Shown: piece by piece, positions 34,872 to 45,965 of the stretch
How positions within the stretch are numbered: the first letter of the stretch is position 1
How the letters are laid out: the number at the start of each line of letters is the position of its first letter
From: Drechslera avenae
Lineage: Eukaryota; Ascomycota; Dothideomycetes; Pleosporales; Pleosporaceae
Length of the DNA: 64,000 nucleotides
Assembly: GCA_034640345.1 (NCBI GenBank)
Contig: JAXRVH010000025.1
Location: forward strand, 124,001-188,000
Direction: 5' to 3'
Position numbers and translations under genes: made by a program
The notes under the pieces: generated by a model
Databases searched by the model: none
Seen by the model: only the letters and a program-made list of their open reading frames with translations
Told to the model about the DNA's origin: nothing

Positions 34872-35465
34872 TCACCTAATCCCATCCTCCCACTTCCCTA
34901 CTCCACTGTCTTTTCTCCGACCCTCCTTAGCGTCCCCAGTACCCGGTGTGAACAGTTCAGCAGAGAGCACGAGAACGGCCGGTACAACAGCAAGCGCATC
35001 AACCGTCCCACTCCTCCCCCTCTTACTCTGATGCCTCAAGTCCATCATTGCGTTAACTTCCCTCGACTTCACTACATCTTTGCGGATCCGCGGCCACTCT
35101 TCACTTTCCTTCGGGCTAGACAGTGAAGGTGTGTATGTGGAGGATGAGGATGAGGAGCGGCGGTTACGCCAGGATGATAGGGAAGATAATGTGCGGGAAC
35201 GTGGCCGGGTTTTGTCTGCTGCCACCTCTGAAGGGAGTGCTGAGGATGTCGTTTGGGCTGCATCTTGGGTGGCATTCATCCGCACGTGAGGTAATGGGAT
35301 GTTTATCTCTGTATAGAGTGGGCCGTCGTAGTGGAGAGAAAAGGGCTCATGCGCGGTGGAGGAATTTGCTGTGTCTAGGACTGGCGCGTCGTGATCGTGT
35401 GGTAGTGTCATGGCGTTCGTATCTACCGTGGGAAATGGCTCGCAGATTGTTGGGGTATACTCCAT
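34872..35465 (-). CDS. Small Ser-rich hypothetical protein
   Basis: Single exon, 197 residues from an ATG. The N-terminal half is polar and acidic; the centre has a serine/arginine cluster (RSRTLSSLSSWRNRRSSSSSS); a basic region (RIRKDVVKSREVNAMMDLRHQSKRGRSG) precedes a short hydrophobic stretch (TVDALAVVPAVLVLSAELF) and the tail ends KWEDGIR. Family not recognised. The mixed composition and lack of internal stops favour a real gene, but length is modest and no homology can be claimed. Confidence 0.5.
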   Translation of the reverse strand: MEYTPTICEPFPTVDTNAMTLPHDHDAPVLDTANSSTAHEPFSLHYDGPLYTEINIPLPHVRMNATQDAAQTTSSALPSEVAADKTRPRSRTLSSLSSWRNRRSSSSSSTYTPSLSSPKESEEWPRIRKDVVKSREVNAMMDLRHQSKRGRSGTVDALAVVPAVLVLSAELFTPGTGDAKEGRRKDSGVGKWEDGIR

Positions 35466-36234
35466 CGCAGCGGTATTGTTTTTTTTTCGGCTGCGTAGGT
35501 GCTAAGATGTGGATTGTGGCGAGTGACAGTTGGGGGTGAAATGTACAATAAGTATCTTTGTTTAGAGGCTGATGAAAGACGGCAACGTGTTGCGGCACAG
35601 CCTCCTTAAGGCAGCCTTCGCTATTTTCCCGTCACGCTCACCGCGCAGTATGAGTCGGCGAAACACACTATCAGCACAGCCAGAATGACGACTCTCTCAA
35701 GTTAGTTCCACAGCCGTCTCTTGAAATTCTTCTTAGTGTTGGCGTACAATTGATGCGTGCTTGGTGAGGAAAGAGAATCCACAAATTGCGACAACGCAGC
35801 CACCGGCGCATACCAACCCCACGATATAACCCAACCCAACCTCCCTATGCCCTTCGCGATCTGCATTCCAGCTGATCATCGTAATAAGCCCCATTTCCAC
35901 ACGCGTTCATTCAGCCGCGTTGAGGGCGTTCGGAAGCCGCTTAGCCGGCGTCGTAGCGGGGCTATGCAGAACCCGTGTGGCTTGGCAGCTGAGATAAGAT
36001 CAGTTCAGCGCGACATCGGGCAGCTTCGTTCTCGTTACACTCTACATGATAACATACAGCACAGATTTGATACGTATTTCACAGGCAACGCATGTAAAAC
36101 TAGCAGGTTTGATCGAAACAATCATGTTCGAATCATCAATACAGTAACTAGACAGCTTTGAATCGCAAGAAAAAAAATCAAGGGTGATAGAAATCTATCC
36201 CAGGAGATGAGACACAGTACCAGCGCTTCGAGAC
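35466..36234. other. Intergenic, no gene seen
   Basis: Promoter of the small Ser-rich gene and 3' end of the SRR1-like gene, both on the minus strand. A plus-strand open frame at 35757-36161 has no signature and is not called. Confidence 0.45.
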
Positions 36235-37380
36235 CTACTCCTTCCGCGCATACCAGTGCAAATTTTTACCCCATTCCTGGTCAACGCGATTCTGCGCGCC
36301 GTCTTCACCATTCAGCCACACTACGTCCATGCCCTCCAACATCCTACCAACCCGCGGAGTCCACAGTTCAAATGTAACCACCAACCCGTCCTTGTGCCAC
36401 GGATGGTTCGCAATTTCATGAGACAGAATCGCCGCCGGACCCGACGGGAAGCATATATCAGCCGCAATGTCAAGAAATGGGACGAACACCGGTGCGCAAA
36501 TAGCGATGATGAGCGTTGAAGGTGTGATGGCAAGGTACTGGTACGGGTCCGAGACGACGGTGATTGGGGGTTCAAGATGCGAAAGGAGACGCACATCTTC
36601 AAACGTGTAAGCTGGATCGCGGACTAAGATGGGTATGGAGGGTGTAACGCCGGAAGCCCCAGCATAGCGTTGCGACAAGTACTTTGAAGCAAAGCAAGCT
36701 AGTAGGTGCTGTGTACTAGCCCGGAACGACACCCCCTCTTTACTATCCTTATGCCGGCCCAACGCCACACACACGATATTCTCAATGCGCACAGTCAGCG
36801 CATCTAGCCGGCTCTGCAGGCTCTGCCAAATCTTGCTCTCTAGCACTATCGGCTCGAAACCCTTTACGCTTTCTAGCGCAGGTGGGATAGGCATTTGCTT
36901 TATACGCTTCCAGATGTGATGTAAACGATCGGTTGACATGAACATGTCAATCGGTCTCTTCAGCATCTCGATATCAGAGTATTTGTCAAACTGGTTTTGA
37001 TTACCGGTTGTGATGTAATAGCCTGGTGTTCTACCCTCAAGCTCTGCTATCGCGACAATAGAAAGCCAGTTCAATGAAGCTGTTTCCGCACCACGTCGCC
37101 TAAGCCGTATCTCGATCACTCCGCAACCGCGCATGTGCGGGATCGTGATAGTGTTTCTACCCTCGCCTATTGTGCCCTTACCCCTGCGCACCAATTCGAC
37201 CTCACGCGCTGCACGTTGGACTAGCGAGCGAGTGAAAATTGGAGTGTTTTGTTTGCTGGCTTCGGAGGCGGCGACGTTTTGGAAGACACGGGGCCCAAAG
37301 GAGAGGATCTCTGCTTCCATCTTCTCTTTGCGAAGTTGGGCTGAGGGGCTGCGGTGGAGGGTTCGTTGCTGTGCTGCCAT
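36235..37380 (-). CDS. SRR1-like domain protein
   Basis: Single exon, 381 residues. The C-terminal half fits the SRR1-like domain, named after the Arabidopsis protein linked to light signalling and the clock; fungal members are largely uncharacterised. The family pattern is visible as IENIVCVALGRH (about residue 200), a QHLLACFASKYL helix, ILVRDPAYTFEDVRLL (about 250), a strand with ITVVSDPYQYLAITPSTLIIA, and HEIANHPWHKDGLV near the end. The N-terminal part has a basic region and no motif I recognise. Biochemical activity is unknown. Assignment rests on motif order, not on alignment. Confidence 0.75.
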   Translation of the reverse strand: MAAQQRTLHRSPSAQLRKEKMEAEILSFGPRVFQNVAASEASKQNTPIFTRSLVQRAAREVELVRRGKGTIGEGRNTITIPHMRGCGVIEIRLRRRGAETASLNWLSIVAIAELEGRTPGYYITTGNQNQFDKYSDIEMLKRPIDMFMSTDRLHHIWKRIKQMPIPPALESVKGFEPIVLESKIWQSLQSRLDALTVRIENIVCVALGRHKDSKEGVSFRASTQHLLACFASKYLSQRYAGASGVTPSIPILVRDPAYTFEDVRLLSHLEPPITVVSDPYQYLAITPSTLIIAICAPVFVPFLDIAADICFPSGPAAILSHEIANHPWHKDGLVVTFELWTPRVGRMLEGMDVVWLNGEDGAQNRVDQEWGKNLHWYARKE

Positions 37381-38219
37381 GGTGGTGTTGTGGTTGTCTG
37401 TGGGTACTCAGTCGAAGGTAAGTTGTGCAACGGAAACTTCTCTTATAGAGGAACACGCAGAGTACTGTTCTGTCTATAGCGTGTGAAATTTTCAAGCGTA
37501 TTATGATGCTGTTGTGGCACAGTTTCACTATGCAGTACATTAGTAGTAATACAATTCACACAGTGTATTTCCTTGAAGACTTTGAGAGCGAGTGGAGCTA
37601 CAAGTGATGGAATAGAGCACGCGTGTGTGTGAATGATACTGTGAACCAAGTGAAGCCCTGCTTTGGTTACCGATACCTAGATGCCCACTTTTTTTCACAG
37701 CCACGTAGGAATCACGAATGATATTATATTTCTGCCTCTAATCTTTGACCATTACGCACCATAGCCAGACAAGGATTGAAATATCGGCAGTTATCGGTGT
37801 GGTGCCTTGTACACAGCTGTATCAACGGAGGTTGAATCTTTGTGATACAGAAAATACACTACTCCATGTATTCCTTCGTCGTGTTACAAGATGACCTACG
37901 CGTGAACAATAAAAGACTCTGTAGAGACAAGCCAGCATAAGCAATAGGAAAATCTACTCACAACCAGTCACTTGTGCTTAATTGCCCCTACGTATCCGAA
38001 AGGTACCAGCGGCTTTACACAGTATCCAGACACTCAAGAGAAACCTTTTCCTGGTGTGATATTCAAGTGCTCACTCAAACAAGATTTTCTCACATAATCT
38101 GACTCGGTTGAATCTAGCAAGATAATTTTCGGTATCATGCACACACACACATAAATCCTATGATCCATCTTCCCTAACAATGGTAAAAAACGGCATGTTC
38201 CCTCACAACCCCTTTACCC
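37381..38219. other. Intergenic, no gene seen
   Basis: AT-rich stretch between two minus-strand genes, holding the promoter of the SRR1-like gene and the 3' end of the secreted-protein gene. Confidence 0.45.
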
Positions 38220-38740
38220 TCACGCGTCATTGCAGAGCCCAGCATATGGGATGTTATGTTGAATCGCCGCCAAATACCCACAAACGTTGTACGTATTGGT
38301 TTCCTTGTAGTAGATGACAGCCAACATACCACTCTGCGATGCCACCTCGGCGGGAGCGCCCTCAGTCCACTGCGGGACCGTGACCTGTATTGATAAAGTT
38401 TAGTCAGCCAAAGAAGAAGAAGAAGAAGAAGAAGAAGAACGTTTATTAGAAGCAGATATTGGAAAGAAGAGAAAAACACGCTTCTTCTTACCCATGCGTA
38501 TTTATTGTCGGAGTTTGGCGGGCAAATCTTCTCGTAGTATGGAGGTCCCCAGGCACGGTCGGAATCACCCTCCAGCTTGGCGGAAGGGTAACTGTCGACG
38601 ATGATTTTTTTCAATTGCGCTGCAGTCACAGTCGCGTAGCTACCGTCCCAGCGCTGGCAGGCCGTGTCGCGGACGCCATTGAAGGTGATGCTTGCGGCGA
38701 GGGCCGCGGCGGGGAGGACGACGAGGGTTGTGAAGCGCAT
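38220..38740 (-). CDS. Small secreted protein, candidate effector-like
   Basis: Exons 38492-38740 and 38220-38384 join in phase 0 and give 137 residues. The 107 bp intron (GTAAGA donor, CAG acceptor) contains a (GAA)n tract. The start at 38740 is chosen because it opens a clean signal peptide (MRFTTLVVLPAAALAA, cleavage about residue 16). The mature chain has four cysteines (in TACQRW, EKICPP, YNVCGYL and AGLCNDA), which could form two disulphides. No enzyme motif is visible. Size, signal peptide and even cysteine number fit a fungal small secreted protein; an effector role is inference. It could also be a fungal secreted housekeeping protein. Confidence 0.8.
38411..38440. repeat. (GAA)n microsatellite inside an intron
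   Basis: About ten units of a trinucleotide repeat within the only intron of the small secreted protein gene. Confidence 0.95.
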
Positions 38741-39813
38741 CCTTTTTTTTTGGTGAAGGACTTGGGGGTTTATATGGGTGTACCAGATGTGATAGGTAGG
38801 TAGGTAGGTAGGTAAGCAGCTATTTTTTCTAGGAAACAAGAGTATTTAACTTGGATTTTTTGAGCGAGCTTTATTGGTGACAGAGGATGTCAGATGCACT
38901 CTATTTATCACGCCGAGTTATACGAGCCAAAACCTTCCCTATAGAGGGATGGTGCGAACTGTTGGTTATACGAGGATGATGACAAGTAGGTTGGCGGAGA
39001 AATTAGATGGGGAGATCATCATTTAGGGATATGGTAAATTTGTGAAAATTTGCTGCTGTGAAGAGAACAGGTTCCTATACTTCAAACTAGTCAGATCAAC
39101 GATTCAAGGAAAGATCACGTCACTCCCCCAGCTTCATTGTTCGGTGAATATCATCCTTGAAATGTAAGGTTTTGATCCATCTGATTTGCAAACGGCAGGT
39201 CCAGCCAATCCCATCAGACACCGCACCCGATTCGTATTCGAAATGTGGCGGTGTGAATGTGAACGGTGGTATGACATACATATATTAAGCTGGGGCGTTT
39301 CTTTGCCTTGGCTTCTGCGCTTGAGTTGGTAGGATGACTGCCTCTTCTTAGTCAAAATCACGATCTTTTGCTGTGCAAATCAAACCATAGAACAACTTAA
39401 AGAAAAAGTTACAATAATGACCCATGAGTTGTATTAAGTTGGGAGCTTCAAACTATTGACGCCGTCGCGCCGTGTGCGCAGGCAGATTTGACTGGAGTGA
39501 ATGCAGTTGAGACAGATTCATGATGGCGCCGGCAGTATGCACGTGTGATTTGGCCGACAGGGGTAAGCAGCTAGTCTCCGGCGACCCTAGCTTTCTTTGC
39601 AGTTTCGTACTAGTCAGTTTTCGGAACCTTGGTGCTCAATACCATGATAAAGGATATTGTGGGGGTGGAGGTGATTGAACCATGAAAGATATTTGGCGGA
39701 GATCTGATATCTACAGGTATCTGGTGGGTAACCCGTATTACGATATATAGGTGTATATTTCGGAGCGTATAGGCTCTATTGTGATGTTACCCCGTATCTA
39801 CTCAAGTCCCAGC
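38741..39813. other. Intergenic, with a short GGTA tetranucleotide repeat
   Basis: Promoter side of the small secreted protein gene. A (TAGG)n tract of about five units lies at 38793-38813, close to the start codon. The rest shows nothing recognisable. Confidence 0.5.
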
Positions 39814-40382
39814 TTAATTCTCCAACAACTCCTTCGCCCTCGCAATAATCTCCTCCGCCCTTGCCGTACCTCCGACATTACTCTCCAGCAAAGTCTTTGC
39901 CTTGTCAACAACCAGCTCCCAACTACCCTCCCACTCACTCAATCTTTCTTCAAATACTGCAATAACAAGCGCAGTAGTAAAAGCCGTCTCACTCACGCCA
40001 ATAGGAATGCTAGACTTCACAGCCGCCTCATCCAAACCAAGAGATTTGAGTAAAGATGAGTTATATACCCAAGAGCCTGCGAAAGTCTGTAGAGAGATGA
40101 GATGGTGAAGGAGCGGTTCGCCTTTTAGGGCAACTACTGGAGGGGTGAAAGGAGTCAGAGTAGATTTTGAAGGATGAGCGAACGTAGATGGTGTCGGAGC
40201 GGGAGCTCCGAAACTTGCCATCGGAGGGTTTGCAAATGCATTCGAAATCTGTTGTTGTTGCTGTCCCATGTGTGAAGGCGATGTGTCTTCCACCTTTACC
40301 ATCTTCAAACGCCTTGGATTGTCCTGCCGGAGCATCATGAGTCCCATCTGATAGTCTTGCAAAGCTTGAGCGTGACTTTTCG

Positions 40383-40446
<64 letters not shown>

Positions 40447-43194
40447 TTGTTGTTGTTGTTGCAGTGCGACTGGGTTAGCCGTAGCATGAGACATACCAGG
40501 GCCATTGCTTCCAGAGCTCGTTGCCTGCCCAAAAAGAGTTGCATTGCTAGAGTTACTTCCCACACCAAATAACCCACTACTAGGCTGCATCGAGTAACCG
40601 GTGTTTTGTGGTTGCTGTGTGTAGGCATGCCCAAAGAGGCCGGAGGAAGTGGAGGAGCCGAAAAGGCTGCTAGTGTTGGTTGGGGCATGATTTGCCGTGC
40701 CTTTGAGAGAGGCATTGTAAGTGCTACCCCCTGTAGCACCAAACAGTCCGGTGCTGTTATTACCGAGGCCATGCTGTTGCACTCCTTGGATGGTAGATTG
40801 ACTGGTGGCTTGGGCGGAGCCGAAGAGCACGCAGTTGTCGCCAGAGTAGCCGCTATTTAGGGCTTGTGTTGGCCCACCAAATTGCCGACTATTGAACGGG
40901 GTTGGCAGTGGCTGATTCATAGAACCCGGACTGAAATTGCGAAGAAAAGGATTATGAGCTTGATGTTGCTGAGGCTGCGGGTTTGCAATAGGTTCGTCCT
41001 CCAGCCATTTCCAGTCCTTAGTCCTTTCGTCCTGCGCTTCATTATTGTTCTTTTTTGCTTCTACAGCAACAAAAGAACACCATTTGCCGCCAACCTGAAA
41101 CTGCACGCCCAAGCGCACAGCCTCTCGTTCAACCATGTCTTCATAGCGACCCTCAAATTTCGTCTTGATCAGAACATCAGATTCGTCTTTCGCTTGCGAA
41201 GTCCATCCACGGCCTTGTTCCAGTTCCGAAATGGCTTTCTTAGCGGCAAGCTGATGGATGGTTTCGCCAGGTGTATCGAGGACCTGGATAGGAATCTCGA
41301 GCTCAAGCGGCCCGTGGGCGCTCGTTCCGCGTAGAACAACAGATTGGGGCGTTGCTTGTGGGGCTTCGGGACCTAACAAGAGATACACTGTTGTTCTGTT
41401 GAAGGCGAATAGTGAAGGGATCTGTTGTGGCGCTTGAAGGATCTTTGGTACAAGGATGCTGGGGAGGTGCGCGTAGCGTTGTTCGCCCGTCTCATTGTGG
41501 GCTACCAGAATCTCGTCTTCGGGATTTGCGGCCGTATTGAATAGGGAGATGGGTTGCTTCTGGCTAATGTCAGTGGATATGATATGGAGGATCCTTGTCG
41601 CAAAACTCACGGTCTGTTCGAGGTCTGTTTTCTCTTTACTCAGATCAAGCTTGACCTTGAGACTATCGACAACCTTCTCAACAATTTCAAAATCATCAAA
41701 ATCATCAAGATCGTCGTCGCTAGGAGATATCGATATGTCTTTGTTGCTGTACTTGACTTCGAGAGTGTAGTCGGTAATGTGCGGAGACAATGCTCCCTTC
41801 AACATGCGGACAACCTTCGTATCCATCTTCTCACTTTCACCAACCGTCTGCGAAAAGCCATTCCCAGCTCTTGCTATGCCTTCAACAAGCGCATGTGATA
41901 CACCAGTCCCAACCCCCAGGGTAAAGACTCGGATCGGATTTTTGCTTTCGAGAACGGACTGGTTGAGGTAGGAGTACAGTTCTTGTTGGCCCCAAATCTC
42001 GCCGTCAGTGAGCAACATGATATCAAGCGCCATGTCCTTGTATCTTTTCTCGATTGTTGCTTGCAATGGCTGCAGCATCTCTGTGCCACCATAATCAGCT
42101 TCGAAGTTATTCACGTGGTTGATAGCCATGTCAAGCGTCTGCTGACTATATGTGACGCTTCTAGGCCAAAGAAATGAGTGTCTGGAGCCAAAAGAACATA
42201 TGTTGAACTTGACACCAATAGGAAGCGATTTCAAAAAGACTTGTAGCGCCTGTCTGGCAAGAGCTATTGCGGTTTCGTACATGCTTCCACTGCGATCACA
42301 CACAAAGACGATCTCGGGCCTTTCCGGGGGCAGTGAAAACTTAGGTACTAGTGTAGCCATCAGAGCTCTGTGATTCGGGATGGTCGGATGGTTCTCGATG
42401 ATGGCTTTTGGGACTCCAGTGTTCTTTGCGATGATTTGCAAGACAAAGTCAGCCTCCAGCTCCGCGGTTCCGAGGGTAAGAGCCGCGGAAGCCTTTGTCA
42501 TGATGGGTTCCGCGTTTGGAGCAATTGAAGTTGTTCCCATTGTCATGGCGATTGGGTGGGTCGGTGACTGTATCTTTTGAATGAAGGACCCGTCCGCCAT
42601 CTCTGCATCGACAGTAATCGAGATGCTACCACCCATGGCGTTGGTGGCGTCAGTGCTACGCAGGATCCCGGGGTAGTTTCCATAGCGCGGGCAGATGATG
42701 GTTGGGATCGTGAACCGGATGCCATCCACTTCCATGTCATGCTTCAGCTCGCCAAGGTATGTGATTTCAATGACAACCTTTGCCCCGGGTGGAATGTTAC
42801 CAACAACAGTAGTAAAAGCATCAGAAGCGTCTGGTAATTGTTCAAGTAAGCCGGCCGTCTCCCCCCTCGCCGTTGCTTCTCGGAAGACAGCTCTTGCCTT
42901 CTCCTTCTCCTTCACTTCGCCCACTATAATTCGCCCACCTACATGGCACGTGAAGCCCACAACACTGACCCCATCGTACAGCGGGAACATGTAGCGACAT
43001 TTCCGGATTCCTTTCTCAGTCGATGGGTTGACGAAAGTCTGTGTAAGCACTGTTCGTGAGGTGGTTGAGAGGATGGTGGCATGTGCTTCCATCTGAACCT
43101 GGGGAAGGAAGTTCTTCTCCTGACGCCATCCATTGAACTGACCGCGATAGTACAGACCGCTCAAGTACTCTCGTCCTGATGGGTGTCGAAACAT
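39814..43194 (-). CDS. VIT + vWA domain protein with polyglutamine tract
   Basis: 1126 residues if read without introns. A VIT domain (about 20-150, with KCRYMFPLYDGVSVVGF and LGELKHDM) is followed by a vWA domain (about 292-470) with an intact MIDAS: DRSGSM near 300, GGTEM near 368, LLTDGE near 396. This pair occurs in inter-alpha-trypsin-inhibitor heavy chains and PARP4; fungal members are intracellular with no known role. Then come a Gly/Ser/Asn-rich stretch with repeated GLFG-like motifs (SGLFG, TGLFG, SSLFG), 26 glutamines (40384-40461) and a helical C-terminal domain. A 51 bp segment at about 41561-41611 looks like an in-frame intron (GTGAGT, CTGAC, CAG); removing it deletes 17 residues. 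Protein-binding scaffold is a fair inference. Confidence 0.9.
40384..40461. repeat. Polyglutamine-coding CAG/CAA tract
   Basis: 78 bp coding for 26 consecutive glutamines on the minus strand, mostly alternating CAG and CAA codons, which lowers slippage compared with pure CAG. Confidence 0.97.
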
Positions 43195-43980
43195 GCTGGT
43201 GAAGAACGCAAAAAAGACCAGAATAGGGTTTGTAGGCTAAAGAGGATGGGAATCCGAGAAACGTGTGGCTTTAGAGTAGTTGATGCGTGGGAGTAATTTG
43301 GGGCCTCCAAGGAGAGTATCTATCTTCCAATTGGAATGAGGTGTATCGAGTATGGTTGAAAAAGAGACTTCCCACGTCTTGAGATATAGCTAGCACATTG
43401 GTGGTGCCTGGTGGCTGCCTAGCTGAAATGGGAGCCTTGCATCGTTACCTCAGCCCATGCCGCCGTGTGATTCGTGCAGAGTACGAGAAACGGGGCTTGC
43501 TAGGAAAATCCAATGGAACATGATACACAATCAGCACATGTCCAAAATAACTGGCGAGTAACATGCAGTGTTTGCTGCAGTGGCGTCCGTATACTTGGGA
43601 GAAGATTCGATCTGGAAGGGTACTGTATTGAAGTGACGTCGCACGCACAGCACTACGGTGTTGGCATCTGAAGCAGTAATTGGGGGAGGGGGTCTGGAAT
43701 GGTCGAAGCATGCGGCGACACAGCCTCAACATGGGGTCGTCGATCCACCATGCCTCCCTCGGCTAGCAGCGCTGGACCCTGAACGTCAGGCTGCATGCCA
43801 AAAATTACGATGAGAGTCATCCATCATTGGCACCCGACAATGCGCGGGCCGCTACCCCACGTCTATCCAGAGTTTCAGCATTCACTCCACCGGCTATTCT
43901 GCTCCAGACGCGCCTTCCACAAGCTCTCTAGAGTCCCGCGACGCGTGCAAATCCGTCAAGCGCATGGTAAGGAAGAAAGA
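43195..43980. other. Intergenic between divergent genes
   Basis: Holds the promoters of the VIT/vWA gene and PUS3. The PUS3 frame stays open back to an ATG at 43795, so up to 62 extra residues are possible. Nothing else seen. Confidence 0.5.
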
Positions 43981-45777
43981 ATGGCGGGATACGAAAAATG
44001 GTCGCATCAGCAATTAATTGCAAAAATCAAAGAGTTGGAGAAGCGACTGGGAGAAAATGCGCAGGCAACACCAAAGAGTGATATCGAACCGACTTCTGTG
44101 CTGTTTGCGAATGAACAGGGAACTCCGCCAACAGAGTCTAAAAAGCCATTCGCTGTTCGCAGGGCCACCAGGCCGCCACCAAAAGCATTCGATGCTTCAA
44201 AATATGACACGCGGTTAATAGCCCTGAAGTTTGCCTATCTCGGCCAGAAATATAATGGATTCGAGCACCATAAGAACAACACTACGCCACTGCCAACGAT
44301 TGAGGAAGAGCTTTGGAAGGCGCTAGTCAAGACGCGGTTAATCACCCCTACACCAACTGCCGGAGGTGACACGGAAAGTTATGACAGAATAGACAGAAAG
44401 ACATTTGCAAGATGGGATAGGGAAGGTGCAGATGTAAACTGGGATGGCTGTGAGTACTCAAAGTGTGGGCGTACGGATCGAGGTGTCAGTGCCTTTGGAC
44501 AGGTCATTGGTGTAAGAGTTCGGAGTAACAAGCCACTACCAAAGCCTCCCCAATCTCCAAATGAGACTCCCGGGACGAATGAAGAGGATAGTTCACCGCC
44601 ACCTCCACCAAACGATTCCAAACCGCCACAAAAACCCTTCAACGACCTCACCGACGAATTACCATACATCCAACTCCTAAACCGTGTCCTACCCCCCGAC
44701 ATCCGCGTGTACGCCTGGTGTCCCAACCCTCCCGCAGACTTCAGCGCACGCTTCTCCTGCAAAGAGCGACGCTACAAGTACTTCTTCACTAACCCGTGTT
44801 TCGCGCCCGTCCCTGGATCCAGCGGGCGTTACAACACCAGTTCCACCAACCAAGCCATGCGCGAAGGCTGGCTCGACATCAATGCCATGAAGCAAGGCTG
44901 CGCCCACCTAGTCGGGCTGCACGACTTCCGTAATTTCTGCAAAATCGACGCAAGCAAACAACTGACAAACTTCCAACGCCGCATCTTCCACGCCGACATT
45001 GAAGAAGTGTCACCCTTGTCCATTCCAGCCTTTCTGTCCCACCCCGCGCTCGTCGCCCCAGGCCTTCCAGCAAGCGAGCAGCCGAAGCTGTACTCGTTCA
45101 CTCTGCACGGCTCGGCATTCCTATGGCACCAAGTCCGCTCTCTAATCGCCGTCTTGTTCCTCGTAGGCCAAGGTCTCGAGTCCCCAGACCTCATCCCCAG
45201 CCTCCTCGACATTGAAGCCAATCCGACACGCCCAAAGTACGAAATGGCCTCGGATGCGCCCCTTGTCCTCTGGGACTGCATCTTCCCCCACGCACACGAA
45301 GTTCAGACTTCAGAGGAGCGGCAACACGGCTACCAAGACCGCTTGAACTGGGTCTACATTGGCGACGAAGGCGGCATGGATCCCAAAGCAAAAGGCCTGT
45401 CCAAATCCGGCACCGGCCCGAGTTCAATGGGGAGAGGCAAATGGGGTCGCGGCGGCGTCGTGGACGATGTGTGGGAAATGTGGCGGGGGAACAAGGTCGA
45501 TGAGACACTTGCTGCGCTGTTACTGGATAAGATTGCGGGACTGGGTACGTCGACGCTCGATGCGGAGCCGGCGATCGAGGAGCAGACGGTGGGGATTGCG
45601 AGGGGTGGGCCGAGGGTGTTTGATGGTGGGGATTTGGGCAGGGCAAAGGGCAACTACACGAGCTTGCTTGAAAGAGAGAGACAGGAGAGTGTCGAGGTGG
45701 TTAATGAGCGGTATAGGGCGAGGAAGGGGATCGAGGCTGGGGTGGGGAAGGATAAGGAAGAGGATAGTGATGAGTAG
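43981..45777 (+). CDS. DEG1: tRNA pseudouridine(38/39) synthase PUS3/DEG1
   Basis: Single exon, 598 residues from the ATG at 43981. This start is chosen because MAGYEKWSHQQLIAKIKELEKRL matches the family's typical N-terminal helix; an upstream ATG at 43795 would add 62 Arg/His-rich residues that could target mitochondria. The enzyme isomerises U38 and U39 in the tRNA anticodon arm (TruA family). Visible are LKFAYLGQKYNGFEHH, the catalytic aspartate in KCGRTDRGVSAFGQ (about residue 165), a proline-rich insertion, ERRYKYFF, HDFRNFCK and FLWHQVRSLIAVL. All core motifs are intact. The C-terminal 150 residues are a fungal extension of low complexity. The 3' end converges on the next gene with only 188 bp between. 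Confidence 0.94.
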   Translation: MAGYEKWSHQQLIAKIKELEKRLGENAQATPKSDIEPTSVLFANEQGTPPTESKKPFAVRRATRPPPKAFDASKYDTRLIALKFAYLGQKYNGFEHHKNNTTPLPTIEEELWKALVKTRLITPTPTAGGDTESYDRIDRKTFARWDREGADVNWDGCEYSKCGRTDRGVSAFGQVIGVRVRSNKPLPKPPQSPNETPGTNEEDSSPPPPPNDSKPPQKPFNDLTDELPYIQLLNRVLPPDIRVYAWCPNPPADFSARFSCKERRYKYFFTNPCFAPVPGSSGRYNTSSTNQAMREGWLDINAMKQGCAHLVGLHDFRNFCKIDASKQLTNFQRRIFHADIEEVSPLSIPAFLSHPALVAPGLPASEQPKLYSFTLHGSAFLWHQVRSLIAVLFLVGQGLESPDLIPSLLDIEANPTRPKYEMASDAPLVLWDCIFPHAHEVQTSEERQHGYQDRLNWVYIGDEGGMDPKAKGLSKSGTGPSSMGRGKWGRGGVVDDVWEMWRGNKVDETLAALLLDKIAGLGTSTLDAEPAIEEQTVGIARGGPRVFDGGDLGRAKGNYTSLLERERQESVEVVNERYRARKGIEAGVGKDKEEDSDE

Positions 45778-45965
45778 TAGGTCAGTTTTGGTAGAATATT
45801 ACCCGAATAAAAAAACATGGATGTTGTTTGCATTTATCATATCGATTTCCAAATCCAACCTTGGTCTTAATCAAGCAAGATAACTTTTCCGGGTATCATA
45901 TTCTTTCATTATCCTCACTCGCCATCCTGTCCTTGAACCCCCTTATCTCCCATCCGAAATCCAAA

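Noticed and set aside
36105..36140. tRNA-like B-box (GTTCGAATC) near 36123
   Set aside because: No acceptor stem, D-arm or anticodon arm can be placed around it.
40357..40572. Plus-strand frame with a long leucine run
   Set aside because: It is the antisense of the polyglutamine tract; not a membrane protein.
41562..41608. A 47 bp version of the intron in the VIT/vWA gene ending at CATTAG
   Set aside because: It would shift the frame and lead to an early stop; the 51 bp version ending four bases later at CCAG keeps the frame.
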